A DNA stretch of 64,000 nucleotides, from the NCBI GenBank assembly GCA_021155045.1, contig JAJNQB010000001.1:1-64000 (forward strand), read 5' to 3'. The notes under the pieces were generated by a model that saw nothing but the letters and a program-made list of their open reading frames with translations, made no database searches and was not told where the DNA came from. This DNA is from Arcticibacter sp. (GTDB lineage Bacteria > Bacteroidota > Bacteroidia > 2-12-FULL-35-15). A program made the position numbers and the translations under genes. Below are positions 33,973-42,341 of this stretch, one piece after another (position 1 is the stretch's first letter; each line of letters opens with the position of its first letter).

Positions 33973-33990
33973 AAATAAACACGATTTTTA

Positions 33991-34021
33991 TTGACAAACG
34001 CCTTTTGAGGTATTACATTTG
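33991..34021 (+). promoter_or_regulatory. queA promoter (TTG-N20-TACATTTG)
   Basis: TTG at 33991-33993 and TACATTTG at 34014-34021 are separated by 20 bp. The predicted leader is about 95 nt to the queA start at 34123, long enough for post-transcriptional control, although no clear riboswitch fold was seen. Confidence 0.75.
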
Positions 34022-34122
34022 CGCCCTGTTTTAAAATTATTCATTAATCCCGTAAGATTTATGTTTGTTTCTCTCCCTTTATAAAGAAAGCACATTCTAA
34101 ATTTTATTTAAACAAAAACTAT

Positions 34123-35172
34123 ATGAAATTATCACAATTCAAATTTAACTTACCAAAAGAATTATTGGCAGAAACACCTGCAAAAAATCGTGAAGATGCT
34201 CGATTGATGGTTATCCATCGCAAAACTGGAAAAATTGAGCACAAAAAATTTAAAGATGTATTAAGTTATTTTAATGATGGCGATTGCATGATTTTAAATG
34301 ATACAAAAGTGTTTCCTGCACGTATGTATGGCAATAAAGAAAAAACAGGAGCAAAAATTGAAGTGTTTTTATTGCGTGAGTTAAATGCAGAAAGCCGTTT
34401 GTGGGATGTATTAGTTGATCCAGCTCGTAAAATTCGTATTGGAAACAAACTTTATTTTGGTGATGACGATACATTAGTAGCTGAGGTAATTGATAATACT
34501 ACTTCTCGCGGACGTACATTGCGTTTCTTGTTTGACGGTTCTTACGAAGAATTTCGCCAAACGTTAGAAGATATGGGTGAAACTCCATTGCCTAAATACA
34601 TTAAACGTAAACCAACTGAAGAAGATAAAGAACGCTATCAAACAGTTTATGCAAAAAATGAAGGCGCGGTAGCTGCACCAACTGCTGGCTTGCACTTTAG
34701 CAGAGAGCTTTTAAAACGTTTAGAGTTAAAAGGAGTAAATTTTGCAAATGTTACTTTACATGTTGGCTTAGGGACTTTTCGTACAGTAGAAGTAGAAGAT
34801 TTAACAAAACATAAAATGGATTCAGAGCAAGTTATTATCTCTGAGAAAGATTGTGCTGTCGTAAATAAAGCGCGTGAAGCTAAGAAAAAAGTTTGTTGCG
34901 TTGGTACTACCAGTATGCGTGCTATTGAAACTTCTGTTTCAACAGATGGATATTTGAAACCGTATAGCGGGTGGACAAATAAATTTATTTTTCCTCCGTA
35001 TGATTTCTCTGTTTGTAATTGTATGATTACCAATTTTCATACTCCTGAATCTACTTTATTGATGATGGTTTCTGCTTTTGGTGGTTACGATTTAATTATG
35101 AAAGCTTATAAAGAAGCAGTAAAAGAAAAATATCGCTTTTATACTTATGGTGATGCTATGCTTATTCTTTAA
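34123..35172 (+). CDS. queA: S-adenosylmethionine:tRNA ribosyltransferase-isomerase
   Basis: This 349-residue enzyme transfers and isomerises the ribosyl moiety of SAM to 7-aminomethyl-7-deazaguanine in tRNA, giving epoxyqueuosine. Conserved blocks include LPKELLAETPAKNREDARLMV, MILNDTKVFPARM, AAPTAGLHFS, HVGLGTFRTVE and MITNFHTPESTLLMMVSAFGG. The length is typical. It is the last gene of the ftsX-uppP-truB block but has its own promoter and a strong terminator. Confidence 0.96.
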   Translation: MKLSQFKFNLPKELLAETPAKNREDARLMVIHRKTGKIEHKKFKDVLSYFNDGDCMILNDTKVFPARMYGNKEKTGAKIEVFLLRELNAESRLWDVLVDPARKIRIGNKLYFGDDDTLVAEVIDNTTSRGRTLRFLFDGSYEEFRQTLEDMGETPLPKYIKRKPTEEDKERYQTVYAKNEGAVAAPTAGLHFSRELLKRLELKGVNFANVTLHVGLGTFRTVEVEDLTKHKMDSEQVIISEKDCAVVNKAREAKKKVCCVGTTSMRAIETSVSTDGYLKPYSGWTNKFIFPPYDFSVCNCMITNFHTPESTLLMMVSAFGGYDLIMKAYKEAVKEKYRFYTYGDAMLIL

Positions 35173-35185
35173 TTAGATAAAAAAC

Positions 35186-35229
35186 ACAAACAAAAAGCCC
35201 GACAAAATCTTGTCGGGCTTTTTGTTTGT
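35186..35229. terminator. Bidirectional terminator between queA and acyl-CoA dehydrogenase
   Basis: A perfect 20-bp stem (35186-35205 with 35210-35229; core AAAAAGCCCGACAA / TTGTCGGGCTTTTT) with a 4-nt loop lies between two convergent genes and provides a T-rich tail on both strands. Confidence 0.95.
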
Positions 35230-35241
35230 TGTAAAAAATAT

Positions 35242-36381
35242 TTAGCTAAGCACTGACCTTGAAATTACAATACGCTGAACTTCGGATGTGCCTTCATAAA
35301 TTTGAGTGATTTTTGCATCTCGCATTAATCGTTCTACATGGTATTCTTTTACAAATCCGTACCCACCGTGTACTTGAACAGCTTCTGTGGCAGTCCACAT
35401 GGCAGTTTCAGAAGCAAAAACTTTTGCCATTGCGCTTGCTTGGTCAAAATTTTCATGCTGGTCTTTTAACCATGCTGCTTTCAAACATAACAAACGAGAG
35501 GCTTCTATACGTGTTGCCATATCAGCCAATTTAAATGCAATAACTTGATGTTGATTGATTGTTTTTCCAAAAGCTTTACGTTCTTTTGAATATGCAAGAG
35601 CTAATTCGTAAGCTCCAGATGCTATTCCCAATGCTTGAGAAGCAATTCCTATTCTGCCGCCAGATAGTACTTGCATCGCGAACTTGAATCCAAATCCATC
35701 ATCACCAATTCTATTTGCTTTTGGAACTTTAACATCTGTAAACATTAATGAATGAGTGTCAGAAGCACGAATCCCCATTTTATTTTCTTTTGGTCCAACA
35801 ACAAACCCATCCATTCCTTTTTCTACAATAAGTGCATTTATTCCTTTGTGCCCTTTTGCCACATCCGTTTGCGCAATTACCAAATAAACCGATGCTGAAT
35901 TTCCGTTTGTAATCCAGTTTTTTGTTCCATTTAATAAATAATAATCACCCTTATCAATTGCTGTTGTTTTTTGTGATGTGGCATCACTTCCAGCTTCTGG
36001 CTCTGATAAGCAAAATGCTCCTATAATTTCGCCTTTAGCTAATGGAATTAAATATTTTTGTTTTTGTTCTTCTGTCCCAAATTTTTCTAATCCCCAACAA
36101 ACCAATGAATTGTTTACACTCATTACAACAGAACAAGAAGCATCTATTTTTGATATTTCTTCCATCGCCAAAACATAGGATATGCAATCCATTCCACCCC
36201 CACCGTATTTCGGGTCCACCATCATTCCTAAAAAACCAAGTTCTCCCATTTGTTTAATTTCGTTTGTAGGGAATTTTTGTAGTTCATCACGTTCAATTAC
36301 GCCTGGTTTCAATACATCGTTCGCAAAATCACGAGCGGCTTTCTGAATCATTAAATGCTCTTCTGTTAGTTCAAAAAACAT
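35242..36381 (-). CDS. Acyl-CoA dehydrogenase (short-chain/butyryl-CoA type)
   Basis: This 379-residue flavoenzyme catalyses alpha,beta-dehydrogenation of acyl-CoA in beta-oxidation, passing electrons to electron-transfer flavoprotein. Blocks GAFCLSEPEAGSDATS and WITNGNSASVYLV bind FAD, and the catalytic Glu lies in IYEGTSEVQRIVI near the C-terminus. The sequence is closest in style to short-chain dehydrogenases. It is monocistronic with its own -7 box on the minus strand. Confidence 0.94.
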   Translation of the reverse strand: MFFELTEEHLMIQKAARDFANDVLKPGVIERDELQKFPTNEIKQMGELGFLGMMVDPKYGGGGMDCISYVLAMEEISKIDASCSVVMSVNNSLVCWGLEKFGTEEQKQKYLIPLAKGEIIGAFCLSEPEAGSDATSQKTTAIDKGDYYLLNGTKNWITNGNSASVYLVIAQTDVAKGHKGINALIVEKGMDGFVVGPKENKMGIRASDTHSLMFTDVKVPKANRIGDDGFGFKFAMQVLSGGRIGIASQALGIASGAYELALAYSKERKAFGKTINQHQVIAFKLADMATRIEASRLLCLKAAWLKDQHENFDQASAMAKVFASETAMWTATEAVQVHGGYGFVKEYHVERLMRDAKITQIYEGTSEVQRIVISRSVLS

Positions 36382-36425
36382 GAATATATAATTTTAGTTA
36401 AATAAATAGTTATTTTTGAGTGAGG

Positions 36426-36433
36426 CAAATGTA
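36426..36433 (-). promoter_or_regulatory. -7 box of the acyl-CoA dehydrogenase gene
   Basis: TACATTTG on the minus strand, 44 bp before the start codon. No -33 TTG at standard distance was found. Confidence 0.5.
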
Positions 36434-36461
36434 ACTCTAAAAATTAATAATTACTACTATC

Positions 36462-37541
36462 ATGACAAATATCAGTATTGAAAAATATGATGTTATAGGT
36501 TTAATGTCTGGCACTTCCCTTGATGGTTTAGATATTGCATTTTGTCGATTTGTTGTTGATAAAAATAGATGGAAATTTTCCATTCTAAACGCTGAAACTA
36601 TTCCCTATTCTGATGAATGGTTAAAAAGGTTAAATGCTGCTGATTCCCTATCTGGATTCGATTTTCAACAATTGCACAATGATTATGGGTTGTATTTAGG
36701 GCAATGTGTTGCAAATTTTGTTACAAAAAATACTATAAAACCAGATTTGGTTTCTTCTCATGGTCATACTGTTTTTCATCAACCAGATAAAAAGATTACA
36801 GTTCAAATAGGCGCTGGAGCAGCAATAGCAAGTGTATGTAAAATTTCAGTTGCAAATGATTTCAGAACTTTAGATGTTTTACTTGGTGGACAGGGCGCTC
36901 CGCTAGTTCCAATAGGAGATAAGTTGTTGTTTAACGAGTTTGATTATTGCCTCAATTTGGGTGGTTTTGCCAATGTTTCATACGAATACAATAATAAACG
37001 AATAGCTTATGATATTTGTCCTGCAAATATTGTTCTTAATCATTACGTATCTCAATTAAATAAAAAATATGATGATAAAGGAAAAATCGCAGAAAGCGGT
37101 AAAATAAATACAAAATTGTTGACAGAGCTCAATCAATTAGCCTTTTATCATTTACCAGCAAACCAGCCAAAATCGTTGGGAAAAGAGTGGATTTTAAAAA
37201 ACTTACTTCCATTAATCGATTCATACCCTATTTCTATTGAAGATATTTTAAGAACATTTTGTGAGCATATTGCCATTCAAATAAGTTCTGTAATTAAAAC
37301 TGAAAAGTCTTCAAAAATGCTGATTACAGGAGGAGGAGCTTACAATACTTTTTTAATCGATTTGATAAAAAACAAACACAGTTCCGAAATTGTATTACCC
37401 GAACCACAAATAATTGAATTTAAGGAAGCTCTTATTTTTGCTTTGTTGGGAGTTCTAAGATTGAAAAACGAAATAAACTGCTTGCGAAGTGTTACTGGAG
37501 CAACTGAAGATAGCTGTGGAGGGTCTCTTTATACAATATAA
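36462..37541 (+). CDS. anmK: Anhydro-N-acetylmuramic acid kinase
   Basis: This 359-residue enzyme phosphorylates and opens 1,6-anhydro-MurNAc to MurNAc-6-phosphate in cell-wall recycling. The phosphate-binding start GLMSGTSLDGLDIAF, the DFRTLDVLLGGQGAPLVPIGD block and the C-terminal LITGGGAYNTFLI sugar-kinase motif are clear. Its partner etherase MurQ is not nearby. A strong terminator follows the stop codon. Confidence 0.95.
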   Translation: MTNISIEKYDVIGLMSGTSLDGLDIAFCRFVVDKNRWKFSILNAETIPYSDEWLKRLNAADSLSGFDFQQLHNDYGLYLGQCVANFVTKNTIKPDLVSSHGHTVFHQPDKKITVQIGAGAAIASVCKISVANDFRTLDVLLGGQGAPLVPIGDKLLFNEFDYCLNLGGFANVSYEYNNKRIAYDICPANIVLNHYVSQLNKKYDDKGKIAESGKINTKLLTELNQLAFYHLPANQPKSLGKEWILKNLLPLIDSYPISIEDILRTFCEHIAIQISSVIKTEKSSKMLITGGGAYNTFLIDLIKNKHSSEIVLPEPQIIEFKEALIFALLGVLRLKNEINCLRSVTGATEDSCGGSLYTI

Positions 37542-37577
37542 AAAAGCTCCAGTAAAAAGTTACTGGAGCTTTTTTTA
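37540..37577. terminator. Terminator between anmK and the acidic protein gene
   Basis: AAAAAGCTCCAGTAA and TTACTGGAGCTTTTT (37541-37555 with 37560-37574) form a perfect 15-bp stem with a 4-nt loop, T-rich on both strands. It serves both convergent genes. Confidence 0.93.
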
Positions 37578-37601
37578 TATTAAATTTTTTCTTACAGAGT
37601 T

Positions 37602-37841
37602 TTAAAATTCATCATCAAAGAAATCAGTGGCTGTGTCATCATCGTCATCATCAAAGGTATCAAACTTAACATCATCTTCCATTTCAAAATCATCGTCATC
37701 ATCAAGATTGTTTTTCCAACTTTTCTTTTCTTTCTCTTTAAGAGGCTTGAGCTTTGCTGGCTTTCTTAATTCATCAGAGTCGCCAGTTTTTGTTGATTTT
37801 TTTTTGGCTGGGACATTTTTTGAGTTGATTGCTTTTTTCAT
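37602..37841 (-). CDS. Small two-part protein: basic N-terminus, poly-Asp C-terminus
   Basis: This 79-residue protein has a first half rich in Lys (KKAINSKNVPAKKKSTK, KPLKEKEKKSW) and a second half almost all Asp/Glu/Phe/Thr (DDDDDFEMEDD, FDDDDDD, DFFDDEF). The opposite-strand frame is a serine-rich artefact. The gene sits in its own transcription slot with a terminator at its 3' end, which supports it being real. Such strongly dipolar, disordered proteins recur in Bacteroidota without known function; nucleoid or ribosome association is a guess. Confidence 0.7.
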   Translation of the reverse strand: MKKAINSKNVPAKKKSTKTGDSDELRKPAKLKPLKEKEKKSWKNNLDDDDDFEMEDDVKFDTFDDDDDDTATDFFDDEF

Positions 37842-37963
37842 TGTAATTCTAAAATTCGTTTTATAAACTAATTTCTTTTACTTCTGTTTTTTGAATGTTA
37901 TACACAAATCTCTAAAAAATTTTTTTTTCAAACAAAAAAAACACTAAAAATATTTTAGTTATT

Positions 37964-37971
37964 TACCTTTG
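37964..37971 (+). promoter_or_regulatory. -7 box of the MscS-type channel gene
   Basis: TACCTTTG matches TAnnTTTG 47 bp before the start codon at 38018. A second TACCTTTA follows at about 37980. Confidence 0.5.
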
Positions 37972-38017
37972 GTCGATATTTACCTTTATTTATATTAATT
38001 AAAAATAGCCGAAAAAG

Positions 38018-39109
38018 ATGAATGAACTATTAAATAGAACGTTTTTAGGAAATACTGTACAAAGTTATTGTTGGTTTTTGGGAATCATTTTAATAGGGTT
38101 ATTGTTTCAACGATTATTATCAAAATGGCTTTCAATTGCTATTTATAGGTTTTTACAAAAATATGCTACAGGTGTTAGCCAAGATAAGCTGGTTGCTTTA
38201 CTAAAAAAACCATTAAGATTTTTTATCTTTTTAATTGTTTTATATTTTGCTTGTGAACATATTGAATTCCCTAAAGAATGGGATTTAGAACCTGTTCATA
38301 ATTTTGGTTTGTTGATGATTTTTGAGAGACTTTATCAAATGCTCTTAATTATTTCTATTACATGGATGATATTAAGAATGGTTGATTTTTTAGGTTTAGT
38401 CTTAATGTACAGGGCATCTCTTACTGAATCAAAAACGGACGACCAGATCGTTCCTTTTCTGAAAGAGGCTATAAAAATTGTTATTGCTACTTTTTCAGTT
38501 TTTCTGATTTTAGGTATTGTATTCAAATTAAATGTGGCATCATTAATTGCTGGACTTGGAATAGGAGGTTTGGCAATTGCTTTGGCAGCTAAAGAAACAC
38601 TTGAAAATTTATTGGGTTCATTTACCATATTTTTAGATAAACCTTTTGTTGTAGGTGATTTAATTAAAGTGAATGGGCTTGAAGGGCATGTCGAAAAAAT
38701 TGGATTTAGAAGTACACGCATAAGAACACTTGAAAAAAGTTATGTTACAGTGCCAAACAAAAAAATGATTGATTCTGAGTTGGATAATTTATCTTTAAGA
38801 ATTCAAAGACGTGCTAAATTTTCAGTTGGCTTAACGTATGAAACATCCTCAGAAAAATTTAAAGCTATAATTGCCGAAATGCAAACATTTATTGATGCTC
38901 ATCCACAAACATTGCCCGGTGAAACTCGTGTACGGATGCATGAATTTGAATCAAGTTCAATTTCTATTATGGTTTTATATTTTGTAAATACACTTGAATT
39001 TGATATCTATTTAGCTGTTCGCGAAGAAATCAATTATGCAATTATTGATATTGTAAATAAACATGGCGGTAGTTTTGCATATCCTACAACTTCGGTAATT
39101 ATGAAATAG
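38018..39109 (+). CDS. MscS-family mechanosensitive ion channel
   Basis: This 363-residue protein has about four TM helices in the first 195 residues. It then has the MscS pore helix and beta domain (LIAGLGIGGLAIALAAKETLENLLGSFTIFLDKPFVVGDLIKV) with the glycine/alanine-rich TM3 and the VTVPNKKMIDSELDN block. It opens under membrane tension to protect cells from osmotic downshock. The C-terminal cage domain is present. The stop codon lies inside repeat copy B. Confidence 0.92.
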   Translation: MNELLNRTFLGNTVQSYCWFLGIILIGLLFQRLLSKWLSIAIYRFLQKYATGVSQDKLVALLKKPLRFFIFLIVLYFACEHIEFPKEWDLEPVHNFGLLMIFERLYQMLLIISITWMILRMVDFLGLVLMYRASLTESKTDDQIVPFLKEAIKIVIATFSVFLILGIVFKLNVASLIAGLGIGGLAIALAAKETLENLLGSFTIFLDKPFVVGDLIKVNGLEGHVEKIGFRSTRIRTLEKSYVTVPNKKMIDSELDNLSLRIQRRAKFSVGLTYETSSEKFKAIIAEMQTFIDAHPQTLPGETRVRMHEFESSSISIMVLYFVNTLEFDIYLAVREEINYAIIDIVNKHGGSFAYPTTSVIMK

Positions 39110-39187
39110 CCAAATACCTTGGGCATACAAACCGAGAATGAAGTTGTGGCGTATTCCATGTGACAATAAAAAGTAAATTATCTATAC
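39101..39187 (+). repeat. Repeated leader element, copy B
   Basis: It shares with copy A (30348) the core AATGAAG...TGTGGCGTATTCCAT plus TGACAAT and a downstream ATGAAAAAA at the same spacing, but here the ATG at 39188 opens MKK followed by a stop. The element may therefore mark a lost gene or be a mobile leader. Confidence 0.65.
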
Positions 39188-39335
39188 ATGAAAAAATAAT
39201 TTATTGCTTACACAATAATTTTATAAATCTTATGTTTTACTAAATGTAAAGTGTTTTAACGCATCCCTGCATATACTATTAAGCTAAAAGCTGCTCACTT
39301 TTATCCCCACTTAATAACTGATTTATTTTATTTAT

Positions 39336-39360
39336 TGTTATGGATTTTTTTCATAACAAG
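39336..39360. repeat. Hairpin upstream of the tonB cluster
   Basis: TTGTTATG and CATAACAA flank a T-rich loop, about 45 bp before the first TonB gene. The rest of the 296-bp gap (39110-39405) holds repeat copy B and AT-rich sequence with no further gene. Confidence 0.5.
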
Positions 39361-39405
39361 CATCTATTAAGAAAAAACAGTTTAATTATCTAAAATTTAG
39401 CAGCC

Positions 39406-40182
39406 ATGAACACACCACAAAATTCCAATAAAGGTTTCAATGAAATCATTTTTGAAAATAGAAACAAAGCTTACGGAGCTTATTCATTAAGACTAGAAGA
39501 AAATGCAACCGTTTTTAAATCATTAATTACTACAGCCTTGTTTTTTATTTCTATTGCCATTTTTTCTTATTACTTAAGTAACAGAGAAGATAAAATAAAT
39601 ACAGATGTTGAAAATATTGTTCCTATTATTGATTGGGGAAGAGAAATCGATAATACGCCAAAAGAGTTACCAAAAGAGTTACCAAAAGAAAAACCCAATG
39701 AAGCACCAAAAAGTGAGTCAGGACAGGCAACTGCATCGGATGAAAAGAACGATAATAATTTATCAACCAATAATGATTTGAATGTAAGCAAAAATCCAAA
39801 CCCCGATGGAAAACCTGCAGACTCTACATCAACAGAACCCAAAGAGCCCGTTGTTGTTAAAAAACCAAATGATGAATTGGAGCGTTTTCCTGATGAAATA
39901 CCTTCATTTATTGGAAGTATGCAACAGTTTATGAATAACAATTTGCACTACCCTGTTATTGCAAGAGAAAGTAATGCTCAAGGAACAGTTTATATTTCTT
40001 TTGTTGTAGAAAAAGATGGTTCATTATCTAGTTTTAATATTGCCAAAGGAAATGTAGGATACGGTTGTGAAGAAGAAGCCATTCGAGTATTAAAACAAAT
40101 GCCTAAGTGGAAAGCAGGAATTAAAAAAGGAGAAGCTGTGCGTTATCCTTGTACCTTGCCTATAAAATTCTCGCTTAAATAA
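39406..40182 (+). CDS. tonB: TonB-type energy transducer
   Basis: This 258-residue protein has the N-terminal sequence FNEIIFENRNKAYGAYSLRL followed by a TM helix at about 45-63, as usual for Bacteroidota TonB. A Pro/Lys/Glu-rich periplasmic spacer (residues about 85-160) leads to a C-terminal TonB domain (MNNNLHYPVIARESNAQGTVYISFVVEKDG). It transmits proton-motive force from ExbB/ExbD to outer-membrane transporters. It is the first of four genes of one energisation system. Confidence 0.93.
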   Translation: MNTPQNSNKGFNEIIFENRNKAYGAYSLRLEENATVFKSLITTALFFISIAIFSYYLSNREDKINTDVENIVPIIDWGREIDNTPKELPKELPKEKPNEAPKSESGQATASDEKNDNNLSTNNDLNVSKNPNPDGKPADSTSTEPKEPVVVKKPNDELERFPDEIPSFIGSMQQFMNNNLHYPVIARESNAQGTVYISFVVEKDGSLSSFNIAKGNVGYGCEEEAIRVLKQMPKWKAGIKKGEAVRYPCTLPIKFSLK

Positions 40183-40256
40183 ACCTTAAAATAAACATAG
40201 TGGTGTTTATAAGTTATACCGAAACAAAAAAAGTGCCTTGTACATATAATTAATTT

Positions 40257-40290
40257 AGCAATCACAAGTTTATATGCTTGTGATTGCTTT
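40257..40290 (+). terminator. Intercistronic hairpin between tonB and exbB
   Basis: AGCAATCACAAG and CTTGTGATTGCT (40257-40268 with 40277-40288) form a perfect 12-bp stem with an 8-nt loop. The tail has only a few Ts, so it may act as a partial terminator or mRNA-stability element inside the operon. Confidence 0.6.
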
Positions 40291-40311
40291 ATAACTATAA
40301 AAAAATAAACT

Positions 40312-41046
40312 ATGTTTAACTCAATTTTATTACAAGGAATTGTAACAGGTACAGCAGCAGTTGTAGATACTGCCAAAAATGTGGCTTCGCAAATGCCTAT
40401 TCAAGATGCAGCAGCAAAACAAGAAGCACATCTATCGTTGCTTGATTTAATCATAAAAGGTGGTTGGATTATGCTTCCAATTGGAATTTTATCAGTACTT
40501 ACTATTTATTATTTTATTGAACGATTGATGGTAATTAGCAAAGCATCAAAATTGGATAAAAATTTTATTAATAATATAAAAGATTATATTACTAATGGTA
40601 ATATGGATGCAGCAAAAATATTGTGTAAAAGTACAGCTTCGCCTGCTGCACGTATGATTGAAAAAGGAATTACACGTATTGGCAAACCAATAAAAGAAAT
40701 TGAAGAAGCGATGGATAATATTGGGAAATTGGAAATTAATAGAATGGAAAAAAACTTGAGCATTTTAAGTTTGATAGGTAGAATAGCTCCAATTTTTGGT
40801 TTCGTAGGAACTATTGCTGGAGTTATTAAAATTTTCTATGATATATCTTTAACCGACAATATTAGTATTGGTGTTATATCAACTGGATTGTATCAAAAAA
40901 TGATTACATCAGCTTCAGGGCTTGTAGTTGGGTTAATTGCATTTATTGCATATTACGTTTTAAATGGAATGTTAGACAAAACAATTAATAAAATGGAAAC
41001 TGCTGCTGTAGAGTTTTTAGATATTTTACACGGTCCAGGAAAATAG
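40312..41046 (+). CDS. exbB: ExbB/TolQ-family proton channel
   Basis: This 244-residue MotA/TolQ/ExbB family protein has three TM helices (about 42-65, 155-178, 200-222). The core GRIAPIFGFVGTIAGVIKIFYDI is followed by TSASGLVVGLIAFIAYYVLN, which carries the conserved TM2-TM3 residues. An N-terminal hydrophobic/Ala-rich segment of about 40 residues precedes TM1, as in other members from this phylum. It forms the proton channel with ExbD. Confidence 0.94.
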   Translation: MFNSILLQGIVTGTAAVVDTAKNVASQMPIQDAAAKQEAHLSLLDLIIKGGWIMLPIGILSVLTIYYFIERLMVISKASKLDKNFINNIKDYITNGNMDAAKILCKSTASPAARMIEKGITRIGKPIKEIEEAMDNIGKLEINRMEKNLSILSLIGRIAPIFGFVGTIAGVIKIFYDISLTDNISIGVISTGLYQKMITSASGLVVGLIAFIAYYVLNGMLDKTINKMETAAVEFLDILHGPGK

Positions 41047-41086
41047 TTTCAGTACTACTTTATTAATTGATATTAAAAGCTAAAAA

Positions 41087-41488
41087 ATGAAATTAAAACG
41101 CAGACATAAAGAAGGAGCAGAAGTAAGCACGGAATCGTTAAACGATATCATGTTTTTTCTTTTGTTATTTTTCTTAATCATATCAACATTGGCAAACCCA
41201 AGTGTTATCAAACTTACATTACCCAATTCAAAAGCTGCAGAGCAAGTTCAAAAACAACAAATTACTGTTCAAGTTAGTGCCGACCATGAGTACGCAATAA
41301 ATGAAACTATAATTCCGTTTACTGATTTAGAAGCAGCTTTAAAAATTAAAATAGCAGACACAGATAACCCAACCATTGTATTACGATTTGATAATAGTTT
41401 ATCTGTTCAGGATTTAGCAGATGTAATGCAAATAGGTTATAGCTTAGGAGCCAAAATGGTTTTAGCAACAAAAGCAACTACTAAATAG
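41087..41488 (+). CDS. exbD: ExbD/TolR-family transporter subunit
   Basis: This 133-residue protein has a single N-terminal TM helix (about 20-38). The essential proton-carrying Asp is Asp20 in ESLNDIMFFLLLFF. It continues with a periplasmic domain ending in IGYSLGAKMVLAT. It partners with ExbB and the TonB proteins on either side. Confidence 0.93.
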   Translation: MKLKRRHKEGAEVSTESLNDIMFFLLLFFLIISTLANPSVIKLTLPNSKAAEQVQKQQITVQVSADHEYAINETIIPFTDLEAALKIKIADTDNPTIVLRFDNSLSVQDLADVMQIGYSLGAKMVLATKATTK

Positions 41489-41498
41489 ACTTACACAA

Positions 41499-42290
41499 AT
41501 GGACGCAACAGCAGAAAATAAAAATAGATATATGGCAATGGCTATTACAGCCCTTATTCATGCAATTTTATTTTTGCTTTTAATTTTTATTGTTTTTGTT
41601 ACTCCCATCCCTCCTTTTGAAATCAAACCTGTTCCCGAAATTGAAATAGGTTTAGGAGTGGAAGGATTGGGTAATGCTGATGCTGGTGGTGCAGGGCAGC
41701 ATGATAACAGTATTGCTACAAACAATAACTCAACCAATATTAATGATAACAACTCTTCTTCAAACATTATGACGGATGATACAGAGCCGACAGCGGTTGT
41801 AAAAACAAACCCTAAAAATAATAAAGACGATAATAAAGTTGAAGAACCAAAAGAAGATAAAGAGTTGTTGGCTGCATTAGCTGCACTAAAAAATAAAAAC
41901 AGAAATGATGGAAAAGGTGAAGGCGATGGTGCTGGGGGCTCTGGTACAGGAAATAACAATGGAGTAGGAGATGGCAATTCCACAGGACATGGAAACGGAC
42001 CTCCAGGTTTTAATGGAGGCGATGGTTGGGATTTGAATGGAAGGATGCTAGTTAAAAAACCAGAAAGAATGACCGATGCAGAGGAAGAAGGAAAAGTTAG
42101 AATTGATATTATTGTGAATGAAGACGGTAAAGTTATAAAAGCAAGTTATTCTCCAAAAGGTTCTAATACAACCAATGCTCGTTTGATTTCGAAAGCAACA
42201 CAAGCTGCATATCAATATAAGTTCAATAAAAGTGCTGATGGTAAATCAGAACAATATGGAACGGTTACTGTACATTTTTCATTGGAGTAA
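41499..42290 (+). CDS. Second TonB/TolA-like energy transducer
   Basis: This 263-residue protein has an N-terminal TM helix (about 12-32) after MAMAITALIHAILFLLL. A disordered middle rich in Asn, Asp and Gly (NNNSTNINDNNSSSN; GEGDGAGGSGTGNNNG) is followed by a C-terminal TonB-like domain (EEEGKVRIDIIVNEDGKVIKASY). With the tonB gene 1.3 kb upstream, the operon supplies two transducers for one ExbB/ExbD pair. This one, with the order Q-R-A, may play the Tol-like role (inference). Confidence 0.88.
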   Translation: MDATAENKNRYMAMAITALIHAILFLLLIFIVFVTPIPPFEIKPVPEIEIGLGVEGLGNADAGGAGQHDNSIATNNNSTNINDNNSSSNIMTDDTEPTAVVKTNPKNNKDDNKVEEPKEDKELLAALAALKNKNRNDGKGEGDGAGGSGTGNNNGVGDGNSTGHGNGPPGFNGGDGWDLNGRMLVKKPERMTDAEEEGKVRIDIIVNEDGKVIKASYSPKGSNTTNARLISKATQAAYQYKFNKSADGKSEQYGTVTVHFSLE

Positions 42291-42298
42291 AATTCTTC

Positions 42299-42306
42299 TA
42301 TTTTTG
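42299..42306 (+). promoter_or_regulatory. folC -7 box
   Basis: TATTTTTG matches TAnnTTTG 35 bp before the preferred folC start at 42342. It supports folC having its own promoter. Confidence 0.5.
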
Positions 42307-42341
42307 CATTTCCTTTTAGTAAATAGCTTTTGGAAAATGCA

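Noticed and set aside
37627..37866. Serine-rich plus-strand ORF opposite the acidic protein
   Set aside because: It is the antisense of GAT/GAC-rich codons; the poly-Ser protein has no other support.
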